Counted from the first letter of the stretch, positions 55,416 to 63,286 are shown. The stretch: DNA of 64,000 nucleotides from Actinoallomurus sp963799975 (GCA_963799975.1 CAWCZF010000002.1:62001-126000); one strand, 5' to 3'. The notes: a model not told the origin generated them from the letters alone. A program made the numbers and translations.

Positions 55416-56466
55416 ATGCGACTGATCTCAGCGGCCCAGCTCGGCACGGTGCTCTCGCGACTGCCGGGCAGTCCGCGTGTGGTGGCGGGAGGCAACCACG
55501 CCACACCGCGGCGCCTGCTGGCGATCCTGGACGCCGCGGTGGCCGAATATCGCCTCTTCGTCCTCAACGCCCAGGCCGGGATGCCCGACCGCGACGGCGT
55601 GCTGCTCGAATCACCGTTCGTCGGTCCGGGTATGAGAGGCCGCGCCGGCCTGCGCTACTTTCCCTCCCGGCTCTCCCTCGTCCCGCAGTTGCTGAAGGAC
55701 GCGCTGCCACCGGACGTCGTGCTGATCCAGACGTCCGTGCCCGTGGCCGACACCGTCTCGCTCGGCATCGAGGTCAACATCCTGCCCGCCGCCATCGAGG
55801 CGGTGCGTGCCCGCGGCGGGCTGGTGATCGCCCAGCACAATCCTCGTATGCCGTACACCTACGGCGACGCGGTCCTGGCCGGGACGGAGATCGACTACGC
55901 GATCGAGTCCGACGAGGCGCTCCCCGTACCGGCCCCGCGCGTTCTCGGCGATGTCGCGTATGTCATCGGCGACCGGGTGGCCCGGCTGGTCCCGGAGAGC
56001 GCCACGCTGCAACTGGGCATCGGGGCCGTACCCGATGCGGTGCTGCGTTCGCTCCAGGACCGGCGCGGGCTCGCCATCTGGTCGGAGATGTTCAGCGACG
56101 GCGTACTCGGCCTGGAGAAGGCCGGAGCCCTGAGCCCGCGCGACCCGATCACCGCCTCCTTCGCGTTCGGTAGCGAGGAGCTGTACGGCTGGCTCGACCA
56201 CAACGAGCGGGTCCGGATGCTGCGCACCGAGAAGACCAATGACCCGGGGCTGATCGCCCGGCGACCGCGGCTGGTGTCGGTCAACTCCGCGCTCCAGGTC
56301 GACCTGTTCGCGCAGGCCGAACGTCGTCAGCGAGCAGGGCACGGCGACGATCTGGGGCCAGGACGCCGCCACCCAGGCACAGCAGATCGTGGACGACGTC
56401 GCTCACCCGGACGCGCGAGAAGACCTGCGCATGGCCGGCCGCCGCCTCGGCTTCCCCCTGCGCTGA
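55416..56466 (+). pseudogene. Acetyl-CoA hydrolase/transferase with internal deletion
   Basis: From the ATG at 55416 the frame reads LPGSPRVVAGGNHATPRRLL, VLIQTSVPVADTVSLGIEVN, ATLQLGIGAVPDAVLRSL, then VNSALQVDLFAQA, as in acetyl-CoA hydrolase / CoA-transferase family proteins. At about 56322 some 60 codons around the expected QTDFIVGALHSxGG region are missing, and the sequence resumes in another frame with NVVSEQGTATIWGQD and ends GRRLGFPLR at 56466. The conventional frame instead runs on as nonsense to 56645. The deletion removes the conserved C-terminal core, so the enzyme is probably inactive. Confidence 0.75.
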
Positions 56467-56509
56467 CCGGGCACCGGTCCTTGGTCCCGTCGGCGAGGAG
56501 TATCCCGCT

Positions 56510-56974
56510 CTACGGAGCCTGCCGGACCCGCCGGCCGGTGATGCGGGTGGGGCGAATGCGCAGGAACAGCTCCCTGGCACCGCCCGCCCACGGCTCGACG
56601 CCCGCTTCCAGGACCGATGCGCGCTCGGCCTCGGAGGTCACGTGATGCACCGAGCCCTGGACCAGAACGCTCCATCCTTCCCGCGACGCGGCATCCACCT
56701 CATCGATCTCGAACGCGACCTTGTACTCGGCGTCGGCGATTCCGGTGCGAAGGTCCGCATCCGTCGGACTGTCGTGCGCGGTCCGGAAGACGATCGTGGC
56801 CTCGTGCATCGCGTAGTTGACCGGAAGAACCGTGAGACCGTACCGGCCGACGTACGCCAGCCTTCCGATCCCGGCCGGCGAGATCAACCGCAGGCACTCC
56901 GCCTCGTCCAGGGCTTCAGGCTCTGCCCCTTGGCCTTCCGGACCACGCCCGCTGCCCTGTACATCATCAGTCAT
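56510..56974 (-). CDS. Pyridoxamine 5'-phosphate oxidase-fold protein
   Basis: This 154-residue protein reads GIGRLAYVGRYGLTVLPVNY, HEATIVFRTAHDSPT, KVAFEIDEVDAASREGWSVL and FLRIRPTRITGRRV, the split-barrel flavin-binding fold. It is a distant relative of the 49-kb gene. No strong ribosome site or DevR-type box is obvious upstream; it may share the region ahead of the USP at 57.2 kb. Confidence 0.82.
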   Translation of the reverse strand: MTDDVQGSGRGPEGQGAEPEALDEAECLRLISPAGIGRLAYVGRYGLTVLPVNYAMHEATIVFRTAHDSPTDADLRTGIADAEYKVAFEIDEVDAASREGWSVLVQGSVHHVTSEAERASVLEAGVEPWAGGARELFLRIRPTRITGRRVRQAP

Positions 56975-57204
56975 GCCATCACCAGTCTCGCAGTACCGAT
57001 CAAGAGAATCCCCCGTGCCACCGTCACGAATGCCGCGGGCGCGTGCTCATCGTACGGCGAGACCGCGGACGAGGATCTTCCCTCCCGATCACCCGCCCCA
57101 AACCGCGGTCAGTTCGTCACCGCCGGCGGCGGGAGTGCTCGACCCCCGAGTGTCGATTCGCCGTTACGCGTACCCGCAGCGCTAGGGGCCTGAAGGAGGC
57201 CGCA

Positions 57205-57624
57205 ATGCGAATCGTTCCAGGGCCAAGGTATGTCACCGTCGGGTTCGACGGCTCCCCCAACTCCGCTGCCGCGCTGCGTCGCGCGGCGGCGGAGGCACGT
57301 GAACGCCATGCTCGTCTCGACGTGGTCCGAGTCATTCCTCCCGGCCCTGTCCTGCGCCGCCCGCTGGCCTGGCTCCGGCTGCGTGATGAGGTCGCACGGC
57401 TGGTTCCGCGTGCCCAGCACGTCTCGACCCGGTTGCGGATCGCGCGTGGCGACTCCGGCACCGAACTCATCCGACTCGCCGACCGTGCCGAGGTGCTCGT
57501 GATCGGCGCCCGCGTGAACTCCCGGCACGGCGCCCCGCTCGGCGGCGACACCGTGCCCTCCGTTCTGTCGAACGCCCACTGCACCGTGATCATCTGTGCG
57601 GACGGTGCCGAGGAAGTGGTCTGA
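57205..57624 (+). CDS. Single-domain universal stress protein with degenerate nucleotide loop
   Basis: This 139-residue protein opens YVTVGFDGSPNSAAALRRAA. The usual G-2X-G-9X-G(S/T) loop is degenerate (VLVIGARVNSRHGAPLGGDT), so ATP binding is doubtful. AAGGAGG precedes the ATG perfectly. It ends at a very strong hairpin shared with the convergent USP gene. Confidence 0.82.
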   Translation: MRIVPGPRYVTVGFDGSPNSAAALRRAAAEARERHARLDVVRVIPPGPVLRRPLAWLRLRDEVARLVPRAQHVSTRLRIARGDSGTELIRLADRAEVLVIGARVNSRHGAPLGGDTVPSVLSNAHCTVIICADGAEEVV

Positions 57625-57651
57625 CCGCCTGTCCCGTCGCCGGCGCGCGTA

Positions 57652-57690
57652 CGGCGGACCGCCCACCGGATCCCGGTGGGCGGTCCGCCG
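57652..57690. terminator. Bidirectional terminator, 18-bp perfect stem
   Basis: Arms 57652-57669 and 57673-57690 are perfectly complementary with a 3-base loop. It lies between two convergent USP genes and is the most stable hairpin I noticed in the window. Confidence 0.85.
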
Positions 57691-57704
57691 GGGTACTCGG
57701 GGCC

Positions 57705-58589
57705 TCACTCGCCTCCGGACCCATGCCCGGCCGTTGTCGTACCGGCCGGTACGACGGCGACCGGGCAGGCCGCGTGGTGGATGACGCCGTGGCCGACCGA
57801 TCCGAAGTGGGGCCCGCCACCTTTCCGGTGGGAGCCGACCACGAGTAGGTCCGCCCGCTCGGATCGCTCGATCAGTTCGGCCACCGGCCGGCCGGGCGGC
57901 GCCTCCTCGACGACCCGGAGTTCGGGGTAGCGGGCACGCCACGGAGCGACCACGTCGGCGAGCCGGTCCTGCGCCGCGGCGAGCGCCTCGCGGACCGTCA
58001 CCGGGAAGGCTGCGTTGAACTGGGCCGGCGGGACGTTCCAAGTGTGGACGACCCGTACCCAGGCGTTTCTCAGCTTCGCGGCCTCGAACGCATACCCCAG
58101 CACGCCGTCTGCCCCGCCGTCGCTCAGCTCGACACCGGCGAGCACCTCGCGCTGCTCGCCGCCGGCAGCGCCACGAACGACGATCAGCGGGCAGCGCGTG
58201 CGGCCGGCCAGCGTGAGGCTCGTCGAGCCGAGCAACAGCCCGACGAAGCCGCCGAGTCCACGGTGCCCGACGACGATCGCGGCCGCGCGGTTCTCCTGTG
58301 CTCGCAAAGCGGCGCCAGGCGACGCGAAGGCCAGCTCCGTCGTCACGGTGAGGTCCGGTGCGATCTTGGCCGCGAGTTCGGTGGCACGAGCGAGAATGGC
58401 GTTGCCGGTCTTGGTGAGCCACTGGCCCTCCCCGCATTCCCGGTAGTACGCCAGCCCGTAATCGCGGGTCATGGCGGCGTACAGGATGTGCAGCTTGCGG
58501 TCGCGGCGGGCCGCCTCGGCGGCGGCCCATTCGATCGCGGTCTCGGCGCACGGTGAGCCGTCGGTTCCGACGACGACGGGGCTTCTCAT
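57705..58589 (-). CDS. Two-domain universal stress protein
   Basis: This 294-residue protein starts VVVGTDGSPCAETAIEWAAA. The first domain keeps the nucleotide loop VVGHRGLGGFVGLLLGSTS; the second has a variant loop (VVGSHRKGGGPHFGSVGHG). AGGAGAAG precedes the ATG. It resembles tandem USPs such as Rv2623 of the DosR regulon. Confidence 0.9.
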   Translation of the reverse strand: MRSPVVVGTDGSPCAETAIEWAAAEAARRDRKLHILYAAMTRDYGLAYYRECGEGQWLTKTGNAILARATELAAKIAPDLTVTTELAFASPGAALRAQENRAAAIVVGHRGLGGFVGLLLGSTSLTLAGRTRCPLIVVRGAAGGEQREVLAGVELSDGGADGVLGYAFEAAKLRNAWVRVVHTWNVPPAQFNAAFPVTVREALAAAQDRLADVVAPWRARYPELRVVEEAPPGRPVAELIERSERADLLVVGSHRKGGGPHFGSVGHGVIHHAACPVAVVPAGTTTAGHGSGGE

Positions 58590-58601
58590 GGTCTTCTCCT
58601 G

Positions 58602-58740
58602 TCAGAGCGGACATCGAGTCGCTCGTACAAGCGCGTCGACCGCGAGGACGCCGTACGCGCGGGGATCGATGATCGGGTTGAGGTCGAGCTCGGCGATGTC
58701 GAGCCGGTCTTCGGCTGGACGGGAGATCGCACTTCCTTCA
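58602..58740 (-). pseudogene. C-terminal scrap of ADP-forming acetate-CoA ligase
   Basis: The minus frame reads EDRLDIAELDLNPIIDPRAY and GVLAVDALVRAT, matching the last ~35 residues of the intact ligase at 43.6-46.2 kb (AELDLNPIIARPDGVVAVDA). Nothing else of the gene remains, so a second copy has been deleted or only its end was duplicated. Confidence 0.7.
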
Positions 58741-58791
58741 CCCAATGCCTTGGGGCGAGGACTTCGCAGAGGCGAAGGAAGGAGCACGTAC

Positions 58792-58805
58792 GGGACCAAC
58801 GTCCC
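58792..58805 (+). promoter_or_regulatory. DevR-type box, palindromic
   Basis: GGGACCAACGTCCC, with exact GGGAC and GTCCC halves. It is 178 bases before the membrane gene at 58983. Confidence 0.55.
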
Positions 58806-58853
58806 GGCGCGCGTTCGTCCTCGTTCCGATCGGCGAGGGGCCGGCTCGGCCCT

Positions 58854-58867
58854 GGGACCAACATCTG
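58854..58867 (+). promoter_or_regulatory. DevR-type half box
   Basis: GGGACCAACATCTG has a good left half and degenerate right half, 62 bases downstream of the previous box. The pair might bind cooperatively. Confidence 0.35.
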
Positions 58868-58875
58868 GCCGCCTC

Positions 58876-58889
58876 GGGACCTTCGCCCC
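58876..58889 (+). promoter_or_regulatory. DevR-type box ahead of membrane protein
   Basis: GGGACCTTCGCCCC, 94 bases before the GTG at 58983. Confidence 0.6.
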
Positions 58890-58982
58890 ATACGGAGTCC
58901 TGGCCGGATCACGACACTCAAGGAGGATCGAGAAACCATTCCGGCTCGGTCACCAAAGTGAGATAGGAAAGGGTGAAACGTC

Positions 58983-59576
58983 GTGACTCGTAGGACCTTC
59001 GACGCACTGATGGCCACCGCCGGACTCGTCGTCGCCGCCACACTCGTCGTCGCCGGGTCCCTGCTCATGTGGGGTCACGAGTTCGCGAACAGCAATGTGC
59101 GCAACCAGTTGGTCGCGCAGAAAATCGTCTTCCCGGCGAAAGGGAGTCCAGAGCTGGCCGACCCGGCCATCGGACCGTACCTGAACCAATACGCCGGACA
59201 ACGGCTGACCAACGGCGCTCAGGCCAAGGCGTACGCCGACCACTTCATCGCCGTGCACCTACGGGCCATCGGCGGCGGGCAAACCTACTCACAACTGTCG
59301 CAGAAGGCGATGGCTCAGCCCAAGAACACCGCCTTGGCGAACCAGGCCAACACCGTCTTCAAGGGCGAGACCCTGCGCGGCCTGCTACTGAACGCCTACG
59401 CCTACTGGAAGATGGGACAGATCGCGCTCTACGCCGCCATCGCCGCCTTCATCGGCGCCGCTCTCCTGCTGGTGCTCTCCGGACTCGGATACCTGCACCT
59501 GCGCCGCGTCGAGCCCGAAGCGGAACTTCTGCCGAAGCTCAGCGACCCCGGCCTCATCGTCTCGAACCCATCCTGA
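58983..59576 (+). CDS. Membrane protein of unknown function in the DevR-type island
   Basis: The 197-residue product starts at a GTG after GAAAGGG. It has an N-terminal helix (ALMATAGLVVAATLVVAGSLL), a ~110-residue extracytoplasmic domain (VRNQLVAQKIVFPAKGSPEL, YLNQYAGQRLTNGAQAKAYA), a C-terminal helix (IALYAAIAAFIGAALLLVLS) and a short acidic cytoplasmic tail. I do not recognise a characterised family; similar proteins occur in actinobacteria. Three DevR-type boxes upstream suggest tight hypoxic control. Confidence 0.75.
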   Translation: MTRRTFDALMATAGLVVAATLVVAGSLLMWGHEFANSNVRNQLVAQKIVFPAKGSPELADPAIGPYLNQYAGQRLTNGAQAKAYADHFIAVHLRAIGGGQTYSQLSQKAMAQPKNTALANQANTVFKGETLRGLLLNAYAYWKMGQIALYAAIAAFIGAALLLVLSGLGYLHLRRVEPEAELLPKLSDPGLIVSNPS

Positions 59577-59594
59577 CCGAATCACCCGGTGACG

Positions 59595-59618
59595 GGCCCT
59601 GGCCTCCTGGCCGGGGCC
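59595..59618 (+). terminator. Terminator hairpin after membrane protein gene
   Basis: GGCCCTGGCC and GGCCGGGGCC pair at 9 of 10 positions (the other a G-T wobble) around a 4-base loop, 18 bases after the stop. Confidence 0.65.
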
Positions 59619-59791
59619 TCGCCCGCGAAGTCCCAGCAGATGACCGGCCGTCTCCTGGCTGTGCTGATTGCGGTGGCGTCGCGTAGGGCGCGGTGTTTGT
59701 CAGTTACATCCTCAGGTCGGTGGATCTGAGGATGTTCCATGTCTTGTACAAAGGCGGCCTGAACATTCAACCCTGCGGAGACAGTAGGGGC
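59619..59791. other. Intergenic with small hairpin
   Basis: A perfect 9-bp stem (59707-59715 with 59726-59734, CATCCTCAG arms) with a 10-base loop lies downstream of the small secreted gene on the minus strand and may be its terminator. No gene is convincing here. Confidence 0.4.
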
Positions 59792-60121
59792 TCAGCAAAT
59801 CCGGCCTCCGAGAGGGTTCACGCCAGTCCTCGAATTCCTGGTCCTCATGCCCTCGCCGTCGTCCTGGTCCTCGTCGTCCTGGTCCTCGTCGTCGTCGGTC
59901 TGGGCGTCGCGGCGGGCCGCGCGGGCCTGGCGGCGGCGGTGGCGCTGCATGACCTTGATGAGTTTGCTCGTCAGGTCGCCGATGGCGTCCAGGGCGAATG
60001 CGGCGTGCGCGGGTGGAGCCCAGAGTGCACCGACCGCAACGCTGAGGGTGATCATGATCGCCACGGCGATCGCGATGAGCATGCGCCGGGATGTGCGCCG
60101 CGTCGTGGATGTGGAAGTCAC
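59792..60121 (-). CDS. Small secreted protein with acidic tail
   Basis: This 109-residue product starts at a GTG at 60121. It has a twin-basic signal peptide (TTRRTSRRMLIAIAVAIMIT ending near APPAHA), a short amphipathic stretch (AIGDLTSKLIKVMQRHRRRQ), and an Asp/Glu-rich tail (DAQTDDDEDQDDEDQDDGEG). Its signal peptide and ~180-bp leader resemble those of the plus-strand gene at 61540. No family recognised. Confidence 0.6.
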   Translation of the reverse strand: MTSTSTTRRTSRRMLIAIAVAIMITLSVAVGALWAPPAHAAFALDAIGDLTSKLIKVMQRHRRRQARAARRDAQTDDDEDQDDEDQDDGEGMRTRNSRTGVNPLGGRIC

Positions 60122-60300
60122 GGGCTTACCTGCCTTTCTCGCCCGGTGGCCGGATTGGTGCGGCCGGTTGCGGTCCGGGTGCTTCCAGCAGGCCCGGCGG
60201 GAGGGGTTTACTGCCACTGATCGCCTGGGTGTAGCGGCTGCGCCGGTTTTGCTCGCCCGGGTAAATCCGGCGGCCTGTGGTGATGTGTCAGGTCGTGAGC
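60120..60300 (-). promoter_or_regulatory. Conserved leader, copy A (inverted)
   Basis: About 180 bases ahead of the small secreted gene match the region 61360-61540 read on the other strand. A nearly unbroken core (60162-60254) includes AGCCGCTACACCCAGGCGAT and CCGGGCCTGCTGGAAGCACC. Conservation between two non-coding leaders implies a shared promoter/operator or structured 5' UTR. The class is unknown. Confidence 0.65.
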
Positions 60301-60316
60301 GAAGAAGGGGGTGGCG

Positions 60317-61297
60317 GTGAGCGAAGGGCGTAACGGGCCGGGGCGGCCGCACCGGCGGGCCGATCCCTCCCAGGGGCCGGTGGAGGCGCTCGCTCACGCG
60401 CTGGACGAGGCCCGCGGGGGCCGGACGTTCGAGTCGATGTCGCGGCAGTTGTCCCGGGCCGGTACTCCGGTCGCGGTCGCGACGCTGTCAGCCGCGGCGC
60501 GCGGGCAGCGGCTGCCCACCTGGGCGACCGTCGAGGCGTTCGCCCGCGCCTGCGGCCAGGACCCGGCCGCCTGGCGGACCCGCTGGGAACAAGCCGCCGA
60601 CACCCGCGGCCGTGCCCCGCGCCCGACACCGGCAAGCTCACCCGCCACGCCGCCGCCTGTTGACGGCCCGCCGGCCGAGCACCCGGCCGCGGCGGCGCAG
60701 GCGCCGGTCCGGGCGCGACGGGCCAGGCTGTGGGCCGCGATAGGGGCTGGAGGAGCGGCGGTCGCCGTCGCCGCGGTCCTCGCGGCCGGCCTAGGAACCG
60801 GCACCCACGGCACCGCCCACGCCAAGACGCCGGCGACGCACCAGGCCCCACCGCACGCCTCCACGCCGGCCTCCGCGCCGGCCGCGACGGCGGCACCCGA
60901 CGCGCGACGCCGAGCCGGGCCACTGGTGCTACCGGCGGGTCAGGTCGCGGACCTGGACTCCCTGGCCCCGGACTGGCACCAGGAGTCCGCGCCGGGCAGC
61001 GCGGTCGCCGACATCGAGTTCACCAGCACCTACCACTCCCTCACCGGCGGACAAGGCGACTCCAACCTGGGGATCCTGCCACCAGGCAGCACCGGCACCC
61101 GAAAAGAATGCAGCCTGCTGCAGAACACCGGCATCGTCGTGCACACCGCGCAAATCCGGCCCGGCCTGATGATCTGCGCCCTCACCAACGACCACCACAT
61201 CGCACTGCTGCGCATCACCGACGTCCATCAAGCGGGCGCCCAGCCCGACACCATCACCTTCCAAGTCATCGTCTGGACGAAACCACACCACGACTGA
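60317..61297 (+). CDS. HTH-transmembrane protein with extracytoplasmic domain
   Basis: This 326-residue single-pass protein has a cytoplasmic helix-turn-helix of the actinobacterial XRE-like type (FESMSRQLSRAGTPVAVATL, PTWATVEAFARACGQDPAAW), a Pro/Ala-rich linker, one membrane helix (AIGAGGAAVAVAAVLAAGLG), and an extracytoplasmic beta-rich domain with two cysteines (ECSLLQNTGIVVHTAQIRPG, MICALTNDHHIALLRITDV). I chose the GTG at 60317 because AAGGGGG ends 5 bases before it; a GTG at 60311 overlaps that site. Its position between two inverted leaders suggests it controls both flanking secreted genes, possibly in response to an envelope signal. Confidence 0.75.
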   Translation: MSEGRNGPGRPHRRADPSQGPVEALAHALDEARGGRTFESMSRQLSRAGTPVAVATLSAAARGQRLPTWATVEAFARACGQDPAAWRTRWEQAADTRGRAPRPTPASSPATPPPVDGPPAEHPAAAAQAPVRARRARLWAAIGAGGAAVAVAAVLAAGLGTGTHGTAHAKTPATHQAPPHASTPASAPAATAAPDARRRAGPLVLPAGQVADLDSLAPDWHQESAPGSAVADIEFTSTYHSLTGGQGDSNLGILPPGSTGTRKECSLLQNTGIVVHTAQIRPGLMICALTNDHHIALLRITDVHQAGAQPDTITFQVIVWTKPHHD

Positions 61298-61359
61298 GGT
61301 TCCCTTGCCTCGCGGCTCGCCGGAGCATCGACTGTCGCGTAGCCGTCATGGGTTCGTCC

Positions 61360-61539
61360 GCTCGCGATCGAATACATCGCCGCAGGGCAGCGGGGTTTGC
61401 TCGCGGGAGCAAAACGGCCTAGCCGCTACACCCAGGCGATCAGTGGCAGTAAACCCCCCGCGCCGGGCCTGCTGGAAGCACCCGGACCGCACACCGGCCG
61501 TACCGAGCGGCCCCGGTCCACGGAAAGGCAGGAAAGGCC
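61360..61539 (+). promoter_or_regulatory. Conserved leader, copy B
   Basis: Matches copy A (60120-60300, minus strand). Core 61407-61498 shares AGCCGCTACACCCAGGCGAT, CAGTGGCAGTAAACCCC and CCGGGCCTGCTGGAAGCACC. It ends at the AAAGGCAGGAAAGGCC ribosome region of the amidase-like gene. It contains short self-complementary stretches near its 5' end (GTTTGCTCGC with GCGGGAGCAAAAC), so an RNA element is possible. Confidence 0.65.
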
Positions 61540-62080
61540 ATGCCTCTCCCATCCATGACGCGGCGCACATCCCGGCGCTTGATCACCGTGATCGCCGCGA
61601 CAATTGTGACGACGCTGGCCGGCGGTATCACCGCCGCGGCAAGCAGTCCCGCCAGCGCCGTCACCGTCCTCGCCGACGGCGGTAGCGCCCCGCAGGACGT
61701 CTACGACGCGGCCGGCGCGGCGCGGTGGGCCACCGACCACGCCCGCGATCCCGAATCCACCAACGAGTACGGCGAAGACTGCACCGATTTCGTCTCCAAG
61801 GCGATGCACATCGGCGGTGGCATGCAGTATCGGATGCCCCGGGACGGTACGGCTGGGTATCGAGATGACGCCAACTGGTACCCCAGCAGCGTCGCCACGG
61901 ATCCTCCTGGCAAGGAACGTGCAGCAGCCGTTCCTCCCCGTGCCCGGAGCTTGTCGAGCTGGCGGGCCACGACGACACTGTCCACTCCCGAGCTCCCTGG
62001 GTCGGTAACGGTTCCTTCGGGCACCACGGGCAGACCGACACCTGGACCTCAGCGTCGGCGATGTTGGGTCTCACGCTTTA
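61540..62080 (+). pseudogene. Secreted amidase-6-like protein, interrupted
   Basis: The frame opens with a signal peptide (RRTSRRLITVIAATIVTTLA), then VYDAAGAARWATDHARDPES, YGEDCTDFVSKAMHIGGGMQ and DDANWYP. This is the start of a putative amidase (cell-wall hydrolase) domain with its cysteine. After about 61900 the frame loses homology; another frame then reads VPELVELAGHDDTVHSRAPW up to a stop near 62080. I infer a deletion or frameshift joining an unrelated piece. The original frame stays open through the next gene to 62628, so a read-through fusion with TspO is formally possible but unlikely. Confidence 0.55.
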
Positions 62081-62133
62081 ACGGGGAGCACAGGATCGTG
62101 AGGTTGACGAAGGAGCACGGGAGGCCACGCGGA

Positions 62134-62628
62134 GTGGACAGGTGGCAGACATATCTGATTACCTCGGCCGCGGTCACAGCGAGCGCGGTAGCTGGTTCGG
62201 TGGCGGTCGAGCCGGACAGTGAGTGGTATCGGTCCCTGGCCAAGCCACCGTGGCAGCCGCCGTCCCGGGCGTTCGGGGCCGTCTGGATACCGCTGTACGC
62301 CTCGATTGCTTGGGCCACCGGGCACGCGCTGCGCCGGGCACCACGGGCCCGGCGCCGGGGCTTGGCTACCAGCGTGGGAATCAATCTGGTGTTGAACGCG
62401 GCATGGAACCACTTGTTCTTCGGCAGGCGCAGCCCGATGGCGGGAGTGGCCGGAACGGTAGCGCTGGATCTCAGCAACGCCGATCTGCTGCGGCGGACAG
62501 CCCATGTCGATCCGCTGGCGGCCGCCGCGCTGATCCCGTACGCCGCCTGGTGCGCATTCGCCACCGCACTCAACATCGACATCGCCCACCGCAACCGCAC
62601 CGGCCCTCACATGGGGTTCCATGGGTGA
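62134..62628 (+). CDS. tspO: TspO/MBR family protein
   Basis: This 164-residue protein has five helices: WQTYLITSAAVTASAVAGSV, then the signature WYRSLAKPPWQPPSRAFGAV, WIPLYASIAWATGHALR, INLVLNAAWNHLFFGRRSP and the final AAALIPYAAWCAFATALN. TspO proteins bind porphyrins and are linked to stress and tetrapyrrole handling. The GTG at 62134 follows GGGAGG by 9 bases. The frame is shared with the upstream amidase-like remnant, which makes automatic start prediction prone to error. Confidence 0.85.
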   Translation: MDRWQTYLITSAAVTASAVAGSVAVEPDSEWYRSLAKPPWQPPSRAFGAVWIPLYASIAWATGHALRRAPRARRRGLATSVGINLVLNAAWNHLFFGRRSPMAGVAGTVALDLSNADLLRRTAHVDPLAAAALIPYAAWCAFATALNIDIAHRNRTGPHMGFHG

Positions 62629-63238
62629 AGACACGTTCATCACCGCCATCTTGCCGGCCCACCGCCCCGCAGAAGGCGTCCACCCCATCCGCCAGCGACA
62701 CCGAGGCATCAGCGACGCCCGGCCCCGCCCGCACCCAGACCTCAGGTTCCATCCGAACCCCGACATCATCATGGCCCTGCCCATCACCTCGTACCACGGG
62801 TCGAGGCTGGTCAGCGGGCGCCATACACCTCGAGATCGTTACGGGCACTCACGTAAGGAGGGGAACTGACTGACCGTAGGCCCAGTTCAGCCGGGAATTT
62901 CTGGACCACTACGGGTGCCAGGGATGAGGTCGTACGCCAAACAGAGCGTCGGTTTGGGAGCGCAGGAAACTGGGTCACGTGCCGGAAGCGCGGTCGGGCG
63001 CGAGGGCCGTCACCGGTACCCATCCCGCCCGGGCGCGAACCGAACGCCGTTTGGATAAGCACCCGCCCGAACATGGCGTAAAAACGCCGGTCAATGCCTC
63101 AGAAGATGGCCGACATGACTGATGTGGGGCTAAGATCCCCGTCTTACGGGCGGCCGTCCGTCTTGAGTCGATCGAAATCACGGATGGCACATAGTGCAAC
63201 GGAAAGCGCCGGTTCTGCGGTTCCGGAGGGCGCGAGTA
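62629..63238. other. Intergenic region before P450
   Basis: No gene seen. A strong AAGGAGGGG ribosome-like site at 62853-62861 is not followed by a usable start, suggesting a lost gene. A small palindrome GGCGT-AAAA-ACGCC (63075-63088) could be an operator. The P450 promoter should lie in the last ~200 bases. Confidence 0.4.
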
Positions 63239-63286
63239 ATGACGAACCCGCCGTCGTACGCGCCGGCTGAGAAGAGCGCCTCGTGA
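63239..63286 (+). CDS. Fifteen-codon leader ORF coupled to P450
   Basis: GGAGGG (63225-63230) lies 8 bases before an ATG encoding MTNPPSYAPAEKSAS. Its TGA overlaps the GTG start of the P450 gene (GTGA). The P450 start itself has only a weak GAGAAG, so translational coupling is likely. Confidence 0.5.
   Translation: MTNPPSYAPAEKSAS

Noticed and set aside
60120..61540. Terminal inverted repeats of an insertion sequence
   Set aside because: The inverted copies enclose a HTH-membrane protein gene rather than a transposase, each ends at a start codon, and no target duplication was seen.
61540..62628. True amidase-TspO fusion protein
   Set aside because: The frame is open through both, but the segment between 61900 and 62133 has no homology and TspO has its own GGGAGG and GTG start. 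The read-through is more likely an accident of GC-rich sequence.
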